Assembly (NCBI GenBank): GCA_027295505.1
Contig: JAPUKU010000178.1
Location: 1 to 38,036, forward strand
Length of the DNA stretch: 38,036 bases
Direction of reading: 5' to 3'
Source: Acidobacteriota bacterium
Lineage (GTDB): Bacteria; Acidobacteriota; Polarisedimenticolia; JAPUKU01
Below the pieces are notes generated by a model. It made no database searches, had not been told where the DNA came from, and saw nothing but the letters and a program-made list of their open reading frames with translations. Each line of letters opens with the position of its first letter. Position 1 is the stretch's first letter. Below, one piece after another: positions 23,164-31,560 of this stretch. The translations under genes and the position numbers were made by a program.

Positions 23164-24852
23164 CTACCACACACCGATGTCGGTAGGCTTCTTCTCTGGA
23201 AGGGGATCCGGCAGCGGCTTGCGGGGCAGCATCTCCTCCCGCGTGGCTGCGTGGTACACGACCGACGCCAGCACCGCCGAGGCCTGCATCAGGTCGGTCG
23301 GTACGACATGGTCGTACACATCGATGTTGGAGTGGTGGGTTTGCGTCGAGTACTCGAGCGGATCCTGAATGAACTGGAACCCCGGCAAACCGACCGCATC
23401 AAACGAGAGATGATCGGTTCCCCGGGTGTTTCGGATGGAGATCGTCTCCACGCCCAGATCGCGGAACGGAGCGAGCCAGTCCGCGAAGATCGGCCGCATC
23501 ATGTCGTTCCCCTGCAGGTAGACGCCGCGAATCTTCCCTGAACCGTTGTCGATGTTGAAGTAACCGCTCAGCCGCGCGTGGCCCCGCTTCACCTCCATGG
23601 TGATCGGATCTCCGAAATGGGTCCTGACGTAGCCGCGCGATCCGAACAGACCCTGCTCCTCGCCACCCCATAGAGCCAGGCGAACAGTCCGATCCAGCTT
23701 GAGGTCGAGCGCCTTCAGGATGCGCAGGGCTTCCATTACCACGGCACAACCGGCGGCGTTGTCGCTGGCGCCAGTGCCCGCCTGCCATGAATCGAGGTGA
23801 CCGCCGAGCATGATCAGCTCATTTTTCTTCTCGCCACCCGGGATCTCGGCAATCACGTTCCAGTCGTCGAGATCGTCGTCATAGAACTCGACCTCAAGGT
23901 GGAGCTCCACCTTAACCGGGATTTCCTTCTCGATCAAGCGAGCAATCTGGGCGTACGTCTCAGGGGGCAGGACGATCATCGGGGGTGGCACGGGCGCGCC
24001 TTCTTCCCAGGATGCGCTGTCGTCCACGAAGATGATGCCACCTGTTTTCTCGTCGCTGGTGTGAAACGCGGCCACCACCCCTTCGTCGCGAAGGAAGGCG
24101 TGCAGCAAGCCCCACACCCGCATGCTACGCGCCGAGTAGTCTTCAGTTACTTCAAGGGGCAGGGTGGCGTAGGCGCGATAGCGCTCCTTCTCGTCGATGG
24201 GGAAGCTGGTGATGGGCCATTCGATCGGTTCCGCGGCCACGGGCTCCGGTGCCCTGGCGAGGCGGGCCAGTCCCTCATCGTTGAAACGCTTGCTGAGAGG
24301 CTCTTCCCGGGGCTCGAACTCGGGAATTCGATCGAGCAGAACTATCTTTCCCTTGAGGGCACCCTTGTTTTTTTCTGCGTATTCCTTGAGATGTTTCGTC
24401 AGCTTGACGAGGTCGTAGGCCACCTTTGCCTGTGCCTTCGACTCATAAAGCGGCGCCGCCACGACTTCCGCGGTGACTACACCCTGGGTTCCAGCGGTCC
24501 AGGCCATAGGTGCACCGTTGAGGGGCACATACCTTGGTTCCACGAGGTGGGCTGAAAATCTCTTCAGGGACCAGCCGCGGCCGAATTTCCCCCAGCGCTC
24601 GAGCTCCACACGCTTGATTCCCCACTCCTTCATCGCCGACACAGCCCATTCGGCCGCTTGCCGGTACTCCGGTGATCCGCTGAGCCTGGGGCCGATCACA
24701 TCGGAAAGGTGGAACATGTGATCCATCACCTGTGAGTTCCTGAAGGCCTCGGCCTTGATACGGTGAACGACGCTGAGATCAACGTCCTCCGCGGTGCTCG
24801 ATGTGAAAGGAATCAGCAGCAGGAGCAGGCTGGCGCAAAGATAGAGTCTCAT
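23164..24852 (-). CDS. Secreted M28 family zinc peptidase
   Basis: This 562-residue exported aminopeptidase/carboxypeptidase-like enzyme has a signal peptide (MRLYLCASLLLLLIPFTSST). A PA-type insert follows (about 120-320), then the M28 catalytic domain. The two-zinc site is visible: His352 (GGHLDSW), Asp364 (GTGASDNAAG), the Glu pair 398-399 (GGEEQGLFGSRG), Asp435 (FNIDNGSG) and a late His in QTHHSNIDVYD. M28 peptidases of this layout are common in peptide-scavenging soil and sediment bacteria, where they act in the periplasm or outside the cell. GGAG lies eight bases before the ATG. It stands alone. Confidence 0.93.
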   Translation of the reverse strand: MRLYLCASLLLLLIPFTSSTAEDVDLSVVHRIKAEAFRNSQVMDHMFHLSDVIGPRLSGSPEYRQAAEWAVSAMKEWGIKRVELERWGKFGRGWSLKRFSAHLVEPRYVPLNGAPMAWTAGTQGVVTAEVVAAPLYESKAQAKVAYDLVKLTKHLKEYAEKNKGALKGKIVLLDRIPEFEPREEPLSKRFNDEGLARLARAPEPVAAEPIEWPITSFPIDEKERYRAYATLPLEVTEDYSARSMRVWGLLHAFLRDEGVVAAFHTSDEKTGGIIFVDDSASWEEGAPVPPPMIVLPPETYAQIARLIEKEIPVKVELHLEVEFYDDDLDDWNVIAEIPGGEKKNELIMLGGHLDSWQAGTGASDNAAGCAVVMEALRILKALDLKLDRTVRLALWGGEEQGLFGSRGYVRTHFGDPITMEVKRGHARLSGYFNIDNGSGKIRGVYLQGNDMMRPIFADWLAPFRDLGVETISIRNTRGTDHLSFDAVGLPGFQFIQDPLEYSTQTHHSNIDVYDHVVPTDLMQASAVLASVVYHAATREEMLPRKPLPDPLPEKKPTDIGVW

Positions 24853-24946
24853 TGCTGGCTCTCCGTGGTGGTTCGAAAGATTTTGGTGCTTGCTGGAATC
24901 GGCGAAGGGTACGCTGGTGGAGCACCCGAGGTCAAGCGGTGCCGGG

Positions 24947-25492
24947 CTAGAACAGGGACCCCTGTTCGGCGGGGTAGGCGAGGCGGCCTGCGAGGACGCG
25001 GGCGCAACCGGTGCGCTGGTGCTGCTCGAGCTGGTCGATGCCAGTGATGTGGAGGATCTCTACCTTCCGCTGCTGGAGCGCATCGGATAGCAACGAGCGG
25101 TGGCAGTTCCGGTAATCCGCTTCCGCGCACAGGATGGCTGAGCGCCGCCGGAGCGCAAACGCCATCAGGACATCGAGCGCCGACTCGAAGGCCGGTGTTT
25201 CCATGTAATCTGCGTAGGCGCGGAAGCCTCCTTCGGGCAGTCCCAGGTGGCGCGATCCGGGACGCGGCCGGCGCAGGCCGCCGAGGGCGGGCATCCCAGA
25301 ATAAAGGATGCCGGCCTCGCCCAATGTGTCTGCCAGCGCTTCTGAGTTGAAGTGTGGATTGCGGCGCGATCTCGGCAATGAGCGCACATCGGCCACTGCC
25401 ACGATGGCATGGGCGTGAAGAAGATCAAGGAACTCCCGGGCGGACCGGTTGGAGTGTCCGACTGTGTGAAGGACGAGATCTGGCGCGCTCAT
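24947..25492 (-). CDS. DUF488 family protein
   Basis: This 181-residue DUF488 protein has the typical opening TVGHSNRSAREFLDLL. It also has VADVRSLPRSRRNPHFN, LGGLR and the Cys-bearing motif LCAEADYRNCHRSLLSDAL. The family is widespread but uncharacterised. The conserved Arg and Cys residues suggest nucleic-acid or nucleotide binding, which is inference. The start is ATG at 25492, weakly preceded by GAGATAG. It is divergent from the methyltransferase gene at 25583. The last residues (AYPAEQGSLF) match the common LF ending of this family. Confidence 0.9.
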   Translation of the reverse strand: MSAPDLVLHTVGHSNRSAREFLDLLHAHAIVAVADVRSLPRSRRNPHFNSEALADTLGEAGILYSGMPALGGLRRPRPGSRHLGLPEGGFRAYADYMETPAFESALDVLMAFALRRRSAILCAEADYRNCHRSLLSDALQQRKVEILHITGIDQLEQHQRTGCARVLAGRLAYPAEQGSLF

Positions 25493-25582
25493 TTTCTATC
25501 TCAATCGATTCGCTTACCCACGGAGAAAATCTTACCACCGCTCCACGGCTGCCTGTGGCCCGGTCGGGAGTAGTATGGGGTC

Positions 25583-26344
25583 GTGAACATTGCGGTTGAT
25601 GAGCGGTTCGACATCTGGATGACGGAGCTGGAAGCGCGGCACCTCGCGGAGCACACGTTTACGGAGGTGCGAAAAGCGTTGCAGAGTCTGTCCTCAATTT
25701 ACGTTGAGCGCCGTGAAAAGCTCACCGCGGGCGCCGCGCTCGAGGGGGCGGGAAAGAGAGCCGCTTTTGCCCTATTTTATGCGCCGCTACACTTTTGCCT
25801 GGTGCAGGAGATCGTCCGGGCCCTGGGCGCCGGATCGGGCTCCGAACGTCTCCTCGATCTGGGATGCGGCACGGGGGCGGCCGGCGCCGCCTGGGCGCTC
25901 GAGTCGGGCGAAGCCTGCCGGCTCGAGGGGGTGGATCGTAGCGGCTGGGCCTCGCGGGAGACGCGCTGGAACTACCGTGCCCTGGGAGTGCGTGGACGCT
26001 CCGCCCGTGGCGATCTTCTGCGCACCACCCTGCCGGGTAAGGGTGCCGGGATCCTGGCCGCCTTCACGGTCAACGAGCTGTCGGGCGCGGATCGAACTCG
26101 TTTTCTCAAGAAGGTGCTTGCTGCCGCCCGCCGGGGGGCGCGGGTGCTGATCGTCGAGCCCATCGGCGGGAGGATCACGCCCTGGTGGGAGGAATGGGCC
26201 GATGCGTTTCGCGCCGGGGGCGGCCGGCAGAATGTCTGGAGGTTTCGAGTCGAGCTGCCCGAGCTGCTGCTGCGTCTCGATCGGGCGGCCGGTCTCGATC
26301 ACCGGGAGCTGGCGGGACGATCTCTCTGGCTGTCTGAAGGCTGA
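25583..26344 (+). CDS. Class I SAM methyltransferase, possibly Rsm22-like
   Basis: This 253-residue protein has a helical N-terminal region (residues 1-85: LEARHLAEHTFTEVRKALQS, KRAAFALFYAPLHF). A Rossmann methyltransferase core follows, with motif I LLDLGCGTGAAGAAWAL (about 89-105), a VDRS acidic loop and AAFTVNELSG. The helical lead followed by LDLGCGTG recalls bacterial Rsm22/METTL17-like proteins, associated with the small ribosomal subunit, but the match is weak. I leave the function open. It starts with GTG at 25583, with GGGAG upstream. Its last 46 bases overlap the 3' end of antiparallel uvrA. Confidence 0.78.
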   Translation: MNIAVDERFDIWMTELEARHLAEHTFTEVRKALQSLSSIYVERREKLTAGAALEGAGKRAAFALFYAPLHFCLVQEIVRALGAGSGSERLLDLGCGTGAAGAAWALESGEACRLEGVDRSGWASRETRWNYRALGVRGRSARGDLLRTTLPGKGAGILAAFTVNELSGADRTRFLKKVLAAARRGARVLIVEPIGGRITPWWEEWADAFRAGGGRQNVWRFRVELPELLLRLDRAAGLDHRELAGRSLWLSEG

Positions 26345-29166
26345 AGTGCGCCGCGGCCGCTGGCCGCGTCCTTGAGCCGGCTGCGCAGGATCCTTCCGGT
26401 GCGGGACTCATCGATCCGGGCCACCTCTTCCGGAGTGCCCTGGGCCACGATGCGCCCTCCCTCATTTCCCCCCTCGGGTCCGAGATCAATGATGATGTCC
26501 GCGGATTTGATGACATCGAGATGATGCTCGATGACGATCACGGTGTTTCCGGCATCCACCAGCTTCTGAAGGACGCCCAGAAGCTTGTGGACATCCTCGA
26601 AGTGCAGGCCTGTGGTCGGCTCGTCGAGCAGGTAGACGGTGCGGCCGGTATCCCGGCGGCTAAGCTCGCGTGACAGCTTGACGCGCTGCGCCTCACCACC
26701 GGAGAGGGTGACGGCGGACTGTCCCAGGCGCACGTAGCCGAGGCCGACCGTCTGTAGGGTCTCCAGCTTGCGGCGCACGAGAGGGACGGACGAGAAGAAC
26801 TTCAGCGCCTGGTCGATCGACAGATCGAGAACCTCGGCGATCGATTTCCCCTTGTAACGAACCTCCAGCGTGTCACGGTTGTAGCGCCGGCCGTGGCACT
26901 CCTCACAGGTCACAAAAACATCGGGAAGGAAATGCATCTCGATGCGCCGGGTGCCCTCTCCCTGGCAAGCTTCGCAACGTCCGCCTTTGACGTTGAATGA
27001 AAAACGTCCCGCCCCGTAGCCGCGCGCTCGCGCCTCGGGGACGCGGGCGAACAGGTCGCGAATGGGAGCGAACAGCGCCGTGTAGGTGGCCGGATTGGAG
27101 CGCGGCGTGCGGCCGATCGGAGACTGATCAAGGGCGATCACCTTATCAACGTTCTCGGCTCCCTGCAGATCACGGTGCTTGCCGGGCTCAACCGAGGAGT
27201 TGTACAGGCGCTTCATCAGGCTTGGGTGAAGGATCTCGTTCACCAGCGTACTTTTGCCGCTCCCCGATACCCCGGTCACGGCGATGAAGGTTCCCAAAGG
27301 GAAACACACGTCAATTTCGCGCAGGTTGTGCTCGGCCGCACCGCGGAGCCACAGCGCTTCGCCTCCCGGCTCGCGCCGGCGACTGGGAACAGGGATCCGC
27401 TTTCGCCCGGAGAGGTAGGCCCCCGTGAGCGAATCGGGATGCCGGCTGATCTCATCGGGCGTGCCCTGTGCTACCAGATATCCTCCCTGCTCGCCCGCAC
27501 CCGGTCCGAGATCGATCACGTGATCGGCGCTGCGGATGGTCTCCTCGTCGTGCTCAACCACCAGGATCGAGTTACCGAGATCACGCATCCCGAACAGCGT
27601 GTCCAGGAGCCTGCGGTGATCGCGGGCGTGCAGTCCGATGCTTGGTTCGTCGAGCACATAGAGCACTCCCGACAGCCTGGAGCCGATCTGGGTCGCGAGG
27701 CGGATGCGCTGGCCTTCGCCTCCGGACAGGGTGGAAGCTGCACGGTGCAGCGTCAGGTAGCCGAGCCCGACGCTGAGCATGAACCCGAGACGATCGACCA
27801 CCTCCTTGAGGATGGACCGGGCAATTTGCTCTTCCTGCGAGCCGAGAGACAGGCTGGAGAACGCTTCCAGCGCTTCTTGGATCGAAAGGCGCGAGTACTG
27901 GGCCACGTTGCGATCGCCGACGCGCACCGCGAGGCTCTCCGGGCGCAGGCGATCTCCGTCGCACGCGGGGCACGGACGGTGGCGCATGAACGCCTCGAGA
28001 GCCTCGCGCACGCTCTGTGAGTTGGTACTCCGGTGCCAGGACTCGAGCTGGGGAACGATGCCATCAAACGACCACCGGCTCATCCACGCCGGCTTTTCCA
28101 TGCGGGCCGGAACCGTCTTTATTCCGTAGAGCAGAGCATGGCGCACGCTTTCCGGCAGCTTCTCGAAGGGAACCTCGAGGTCAAACCGCGGCCGCCCGAG
28201 AGCCGTGCGCAGAGCCTCCATCGATTCCTCTCGATGCCCCCAGGCCACGACCGCGCCGTCGGCGATCGACAGGCTCGGATCGGGCACCAGGCGCCCGGGA
28301 TCGAACTCCGGGCGCTCGCCCAGGCCGTCGCACTGCTGGCAGGCGCCGTACGGAGAGTTGAATGAGAACATGCGCGGCGCCAGGTCCGCCATGTTTATCC
28401 CGCACTTCACACACGCCAGTCTCTCAGAGAACAGCCGCTCGTCATGGCCCTCGGGGCTGCTTACCACGAGTCCGTCTCCAAGTTTGAGCGCCAGCTCGAT
28501 TGCCTCTCCCAGCCGTGACCGTGCTTCCGGCTTGATTACCACTCGATCCACAACCACCTCGATCGTGTGCTTGAGATTCCTGGCAAGCGCCAGCTCGGGA
28601 TTGATTTCGACCACCTGTCCGTCCACGCGAGCGCGCACGAACCCCTTGCGCACCAGATCCTCAAACGTGCGTCGATGCTCACCCTTGCGGCCGCGCACCA
28701 GTGGAGCCAGGACCAGCAGGCGCGTGCCCGCTGGAAGCTCGAGGATCTTGTCGACGATCTGGGGAGGAGTCTGGGAGCGGATCTTCCGGCCGCATTTCGG
28801 GCAGTGAGGAACCCCAACGCGCGCGAACAGAAGCCGCAGGTAATCGTGAACCTCCGTCACCGTGCCTACTGTGGATCGTGGATTTCGGCTGACCGTCCGC
28901 TGCTCGATGGCGATCGCGGGCGAGAGACCCTCGATGTGTTCCACATCGGGCTTCTCCATCTGCTCCAGGAACTGGCGGGCGTAGGTCGACAGGGAGTCGA
29001 CGTAGCGCCGCTGCCCTTCCGCGTAGATGGTGTCGAAGGCGAGTGATGACTTGCCCGATCCGCTGAGCCCGGTGATCACGACGAGCCGGTTCTTGGGAAT
29101 CTCGAGATCGAGACGCTTCAGGTTATGCTGCGCGGCGCCCTTGATGATAATTGACGATACGGGCAT
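26299..29166 (-). CDS. uvrA: Excinuclease ABC subunit A (UvrA)
   Basis: UvrA is the damage-recognition ATPase of nucleotide excision repair. This 955-residue copy is complete. It has Walker A GLSGSGKSS at residues 33-41 and, in the second half, GVSGSGKST. There are two ABC signatures (TLSGGEGQRIRL and TLSGGEAQRVKL). Zinc modules are CVKCGINMADL...CQQCDGLG and CEACQGEG...CEECHGRR. I used the ATG at 29166 (MPVSSIIIKGAAQHNLKRLD), which fits the family. The open frame upstream is not conserved. No uvrB or uvrC is nearby. The C-terminus runs 46 bases into the convergent methyltransferase gene. Confidence 0.97.
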   Translation of the reverse strand: MPVSSIIIKGAAQHNLKRLDLEIPKNRLVVITGLSGSGKSSLAFDTIYAEGQRRYVDSLSTYARQFLEQMEKPDVEHIEGLSPAIAIEQRTVSRNPRSTVGTVTEVHDYLRLLFARVGVPHCPKCGRKIRSQTPPQIVDKILELPAGTRLLVLAPLVRGRKGEHRRTFEDLVRKGFVRARVDGQVVEINPELALARNLKHTIEVVVDRVVIKPEARSRLGEAIELALKLGDGLVVSSPEGHDERLFSERLACVKCGINMADLAPRMFSFNSPYGACQQCDGLGERPEFDPGRLVPDPSLSIADGAVVAWGHREESMEALRTALGRPRFDLEVPFEKLPESVRHALLYGIKTVPARMEKPAWMSRWSFDGIVPQLESWHRSTNSQSVREALEAFMRHRPCPACDGDRLRPESLAVRVGDRNVAQYSRLSIQEALEAFSSLSLGSQEEQIARSILKEVVDRLGFMLSVGLGYLTLHRAASTLSGGEGQRIRLATQIGSRLSGVLYVLDEPSIGLHARDHRRLLDTLFGMRDLGNSILVVEHDEETIRSADHVIDLGPGAGEQGGYLVAQGTPDEISRHPDSLTGAYLSGRKRIPVPSRRREPGGEALWLRGAAEHNLREIDVCFPLGTFIAVTGVSGSGKSTLVNEILHPSLMKRLYNSSVEPGKHRDLQGAENVDKVIALDQSPIGRTPRSNPATYTALFAPIRDLFARVPEARARGYGAGRFSFNVKGGRCEACQGEGTRRIEMHFLPDVFVTCEECHGRRYNRDTLEVRYKGKSIAEVLDLSIDQALKFFSSVPLVRRKLETLQTVGLGYVRLGQSAVTLSGGEAQRVKLSRELSRRDTGRTVYLLDEPTTGLHFEDVHKLLGVLQKLVDAGNTVIVIEHHLDVIKSADIIIDLGPEGGNEGGRIVAQGTPEEVARIDESRTGRILRSRLKDAASGRGALQPSDSQRDRPASSR

Positions 29167-29173
29167 GGATCGG

Positions 29174-29202
29174 CTTGTAGCATGCGGTTTTGGGCGAGTC
29201 AA
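29174..29202 (-). promoter_or_regulatory. Promoter of uvrA, probably leaderless
   Basis: On the minus strand, TTGACT (29202 to 29197), 17 bases, and TACAAG (29179 to 29174) with an upstream TGC form a promoter. Its start point falls at the uvrA ATG (29166). No Shine-Dalgarno sequence is present. No clear LexA box (CTGT-N8-ACAG type) is visible. Confidence 0.45.
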
Positions 29203-29230
29203 GGAAGCCGGTTTAGCCGGAGGAGGGTGC

Positions 29231-29259
29231 TTGACGCCCCGCCGCCACACATTTAACAT
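29231..29259 (+). promoter_or_regulatory. Promoter of the lipoprotein-folD-coaE-tldD-tldE operon
   Basis: TTGACG (29231-29236) and TAACAT (29254-29259) are 17 bases apart. Transcription would begin near 29266. The in-frame ATG at 29258 would then lie upstream of the RNA start, favouring the ATG at 29282. The promoter is divergent from that of uvrA, with -35 boxes about 30 bases apart. Confidence 0.42.
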
Positions 29260-29281
29260 GGGCTCCGCTTCGCGCTCACCG

Positions 29282-29950
29282 ATGGTATCTCTGGCTTCTT
29301 TCCGCGGTCATCTGGCTCGTTCGGGCGTTGCTCAATGCCTGGCGGTCAGCTTCGTCCTGGTGCTCTCTTGCGCCGGCGGGAAGCGCTCGCGTGTCGTTCC
29401 GCCGCAGCCCGATCCACCCGTCAGCCCGCGGACGGATCGCGTCACGGTCAGGATAGACGACCTGGAAGTCAGACTCGAGGTACTGGACGGTCCCGGCCGC
29501 TTGAAGTTTCTCAACGAAAAGCGGGTGAACGTGGGCGCGGATCCATTCGCCGATGATCCGAAGCGCAGCTACAGGTTTGTCACTTTCAAGCTGGATCTGA
29601 TCAATGCCACCGAGGAGGACGTCAATCTCCATCCCACGAACTTGCGGGCCATCACCGATGCGGTTCCACATTTCGCGATGGAGTACACTGGATTCTACGA
29701 GCATTTCATATCCAGACTACACCTCGATCCGAGCGTGCTGGAGGATCTCGAAGGTGCCGTGATCATGAGCAATATCGAGGTCCCGGCCGGAAGCCGGGCC
29801 AGCGGATTGATCGTCTTCAAGGGTTTCCCGGATCAGTTCAAGAGATTCAGGATCTCGTGCACGAGCATCCTGATAGGTGCGGAGAGCCGCACATTCACCG
29901 CGTTCTTTGACGTGATACAGGAGAAGATACCGAAGAAGAGAAAATCATGA
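29282..29950 (+). CDS. Putative lipoprotein of unknown function
   Basis: This protein of 222 residues from the ATG at 29282 begins MVSLASFRGHLARSGVAQCL. A hydrophobic stretch and the lipobox-like VLSCAGG follow, so it is probably lipid-anchored in the envelope. The rest is beta-rich with no catalytic motif: RVTVRIDDLEVRLEVLDGPG, SYRFVTFKLDLINATEEDVN, IMSNIEVPAGSRASGLIVFK. The LINAT...GLIVFK pattern resembles a DUF4352-like immunoglobulin-type extracellular domain, which is inference. An in-frame ATG at 29258 is possible but overlaps the promoter. The stop overlaps the folD ATG (ATGA), an unexpected partner for a folate enzyme. Confidence 0.72.
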   Translation: MVSLASFRGHLARSGVAQCLAVSFVLVLSCAGGKRSRVVPPQPDPPVSPRTDRVTVRIDDLEVRLEVLDGPGRLKFLNEKRVNVGADPFADDPKRSYRFVTFKLDLINATEEDVNLHPTNLRAITDAVPHFAMEYTGFYEHFISRLHLDPSVLEDLEGAVIMSNIEVPAGSRASGLIVFKGFPDQFKRFRISCTSILIGAESRTFTAFFDVIQEKIPKKRKS

Positions 29951-30879
29951 GCGCGCGGATATTGGATGGAAAGGCGATTGCCGCAGCGATCGAGTCCGAG
30001 GTGGCCAGTGCCGTCCAGGATCTCGAGAAGCGCCTCGGCCTCACGCCGCGCCTGTGCGTGGTTCTCGTGGGTGAGAATCCGGCTTCCCAGGTCTACGTTC
30101 GCAACAAGGCCCGCGCGGCGGGCCGGGTGGGAATTCGCTCTGAGATCATCCGGCTGCCGGAGACCTCCTGCACGGCGGATGTGCGCCGGCAGGTCGAGGC
30201 TCTGGATGCCGACTCGGACGTCGACGGCATCCTCGTTCAGCTGCCGCTGCCTCGAGATGTTGATGAAGCGGAAGTCATGGGCCGGCTCGATGCCGACAAG
30301 GATGTCGACGGCCTGACCGCCGTGAACATGGGGAGGCTGTTGCTGGGCACGAACCCCTGGGCGCCCTGCACTCCCGCCGGAGTGATGGAGATCCTGCGAC
30401 GCTCCGACATACCCGTCGAAGGCAAGAAGGTCACGATCGTCGGACGCAGCAACATCGTGGGCAAGCCGCTGGCCCTGCTCATGCTCCGTGCCCACGCCAC
30501 GGTTACACTGTGCCACACACGCACCGCAAACCTGGAGGAGGAGACCCGCCGTGCCGACATCCTGGTAGCGGCCGCCGGCCGCACCGCACTCCTGGGAGCA
30601 CGCCACATCTCCCCGGGCACGACCGTGATCGATATCGGAATTAACCGTGTGACGTCGCGGCAGGAGGCCGAAAACTTTTTCGCGGGCAACCCCCGGCGCC
30701 TGGAGCAATTTGAGCGAAACGGTTCGGCACTGGTAGGGGATGTGCATCCTGCCGAGGCGCAAGAGTGCGCCGGCGCAATCACGCCGGTCCCGGGCGGTGT
30801 CGGACCGCTCACGGTGGCGATGCTGCTGCTTAACACAGTTGACGCGGCCCGCCGCCGGAGGACCGCAGCACGACGCTGA
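29947..30879 (+). CDS. folD: Methylenetetrahydrofolate dehydrogenase/cyclohydrolase FolD
   Basis: FolD interconverts 5,10-methylene-THF, methenyl-THF and 10-formyl-THF in the cytoplasm and supplies one-carbon units. The 310-residue protein has VGENPASQVYVRNKARAA with Tyr50 and catalytic Lys54. DGILVQLPLP, DVDGLTAVNMG, the NADP-binding VGRSNIVGKPLALLM and TPVPGGVGPLTVAMLL follow. The C-terminus ends in an Arg-rich stretch (ARRRRTAARR) beyond the family core. It overlaps the lipoprotein stop and is followed after one base by coaE, so these genes form an operon. Confidence 0.96.
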   Translation: MSARILDGKAIAAAIESEVASAVQDLEKRLGLTPRLCVVLVGENPASQVYVRNKARAAGRVGIRSEIIRLPETSCTADVRRQVEALDADSDVDGILVQLPLPRDVDEAEVMGRLDADKDVDGLTAVNMGRLLLGTNPWAPCTPAGVMEILRRSDIPVEGKKVTIVGRSNIVGKPLALLMLRAHATVTLCHTRTANLEEETRRADILVAAAGRTALLGARHISPGTTVIDIGINRVTSRQEAENFFAGNPRRLEQFERNGSALVGDVHPAEAQECAGAITPVPGGVGPLTVAMLLLNTVDAARRRRTAARR

Positions 30880-30880
30880 A

Positions 30881-31522
30881 GTGAAGCGCAAACCCTCGCT
30901 CTACCGCCGTTGTTCATATCTGTCGGTTGGACTTACGGGCGGCATCGCCAGCGGCAAGAACTTCGTTGCCGATCTGCTCGAGGCCGAGGGTATTCCGGTC
31001 ATCGACGCCGATCCGATCGGCCACGAGCTCATCCGGCCGGGAGCGCCTTGCTACGGTGCGGTTGTAAAACTGTTCGGGCGCGGGGTGCTGGCCCGGAACG
31101 GACGGGTCGTACGCCGGCGGGTGGCAGACATTGTCTTCGGCGACGCGAAGAAGCTCCGTGCGCTGAACGCGCTCATGCATCCGCCGATTTTTCGCGAGGC
31201 GGATCAGCGGGCGCGCATGCTTCACCGCAGGGGCGGGCACGCCATCGTGGTTGTCAGCGCCGCCGTGCTCGTGGAGTCGGGGGCTGCAAAGCACTTCGAT
31301 CGCATTGTTGTGGTTTCCTGCCGGCCGGCGATACAGCTGCGGCGGCTGGTGCGACGGGATGGCCTCGACACCCAGCGCGCGCGCGCGCGGCTGGCGGCGC
31401 AGTTATCCGACGCTGAGAGACGAAAGAATGCGGACCACATCATCGAAAATTCCGGGAGCCGCCTGCACACGCGCCGACAGGTGCAACGGCTGGCCCGGCA
31501 GCTGCGTCGCGCCGCCCGTTAG
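30881..31522 (+). CDS. coaE: Dephospho-CoA kinase
   Basis: CoaE phosphorylates the 3'-OH of dephospho-CoA, the last step of CoA synthesis. The 213-residue protein starts with GTG at 30881, one base after folD. It carries the P-loop LTGGIASGKNFVAD at about residues 17-30, DADPIGHELI, HPPIFREAD and the family ending IIENSGSRLHTRRQV. The P-loop has Asn where most Walker A motifs have Ser or Thr after Lys. Such a change is known in some CoaE proteins but deserves a check. Upstream in-frame Met codons lie inside folD and are not used. The C-terminus is Arg-rich. Confidence 0.92.
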   Translation: MKRKPSLYRRCSYLSVGLTGGIASGKNFVADLLEAEGIPVIDADPIGHELIRPGAPCYGAVVKLFGRGVLARNGRVVRRRVADIVFGDAKKLRALNALMHPPIFREADQRARMLHRRGGHAIVVVSAAVLVESGAAKHFDRIVVVSCRPAIQLRRLVRRDGLDTQRARARLAAQLSDAERRKNADHIIENSGSRLHTRRQVQRLARQLRRAAR

Positions 31523-31560
31523 GGGCGGATGCGGCGCAAGAGGCGGAGGGTAACCGCACC

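Noticed and set aside
29164-29202. LexA/SOS box at uvrA
   Set aside because: No CTGT-N8-ACAG or other convincing palindrome overlaps the promoter. SOS operators vary by phylum, so absence of regulation is not proven.
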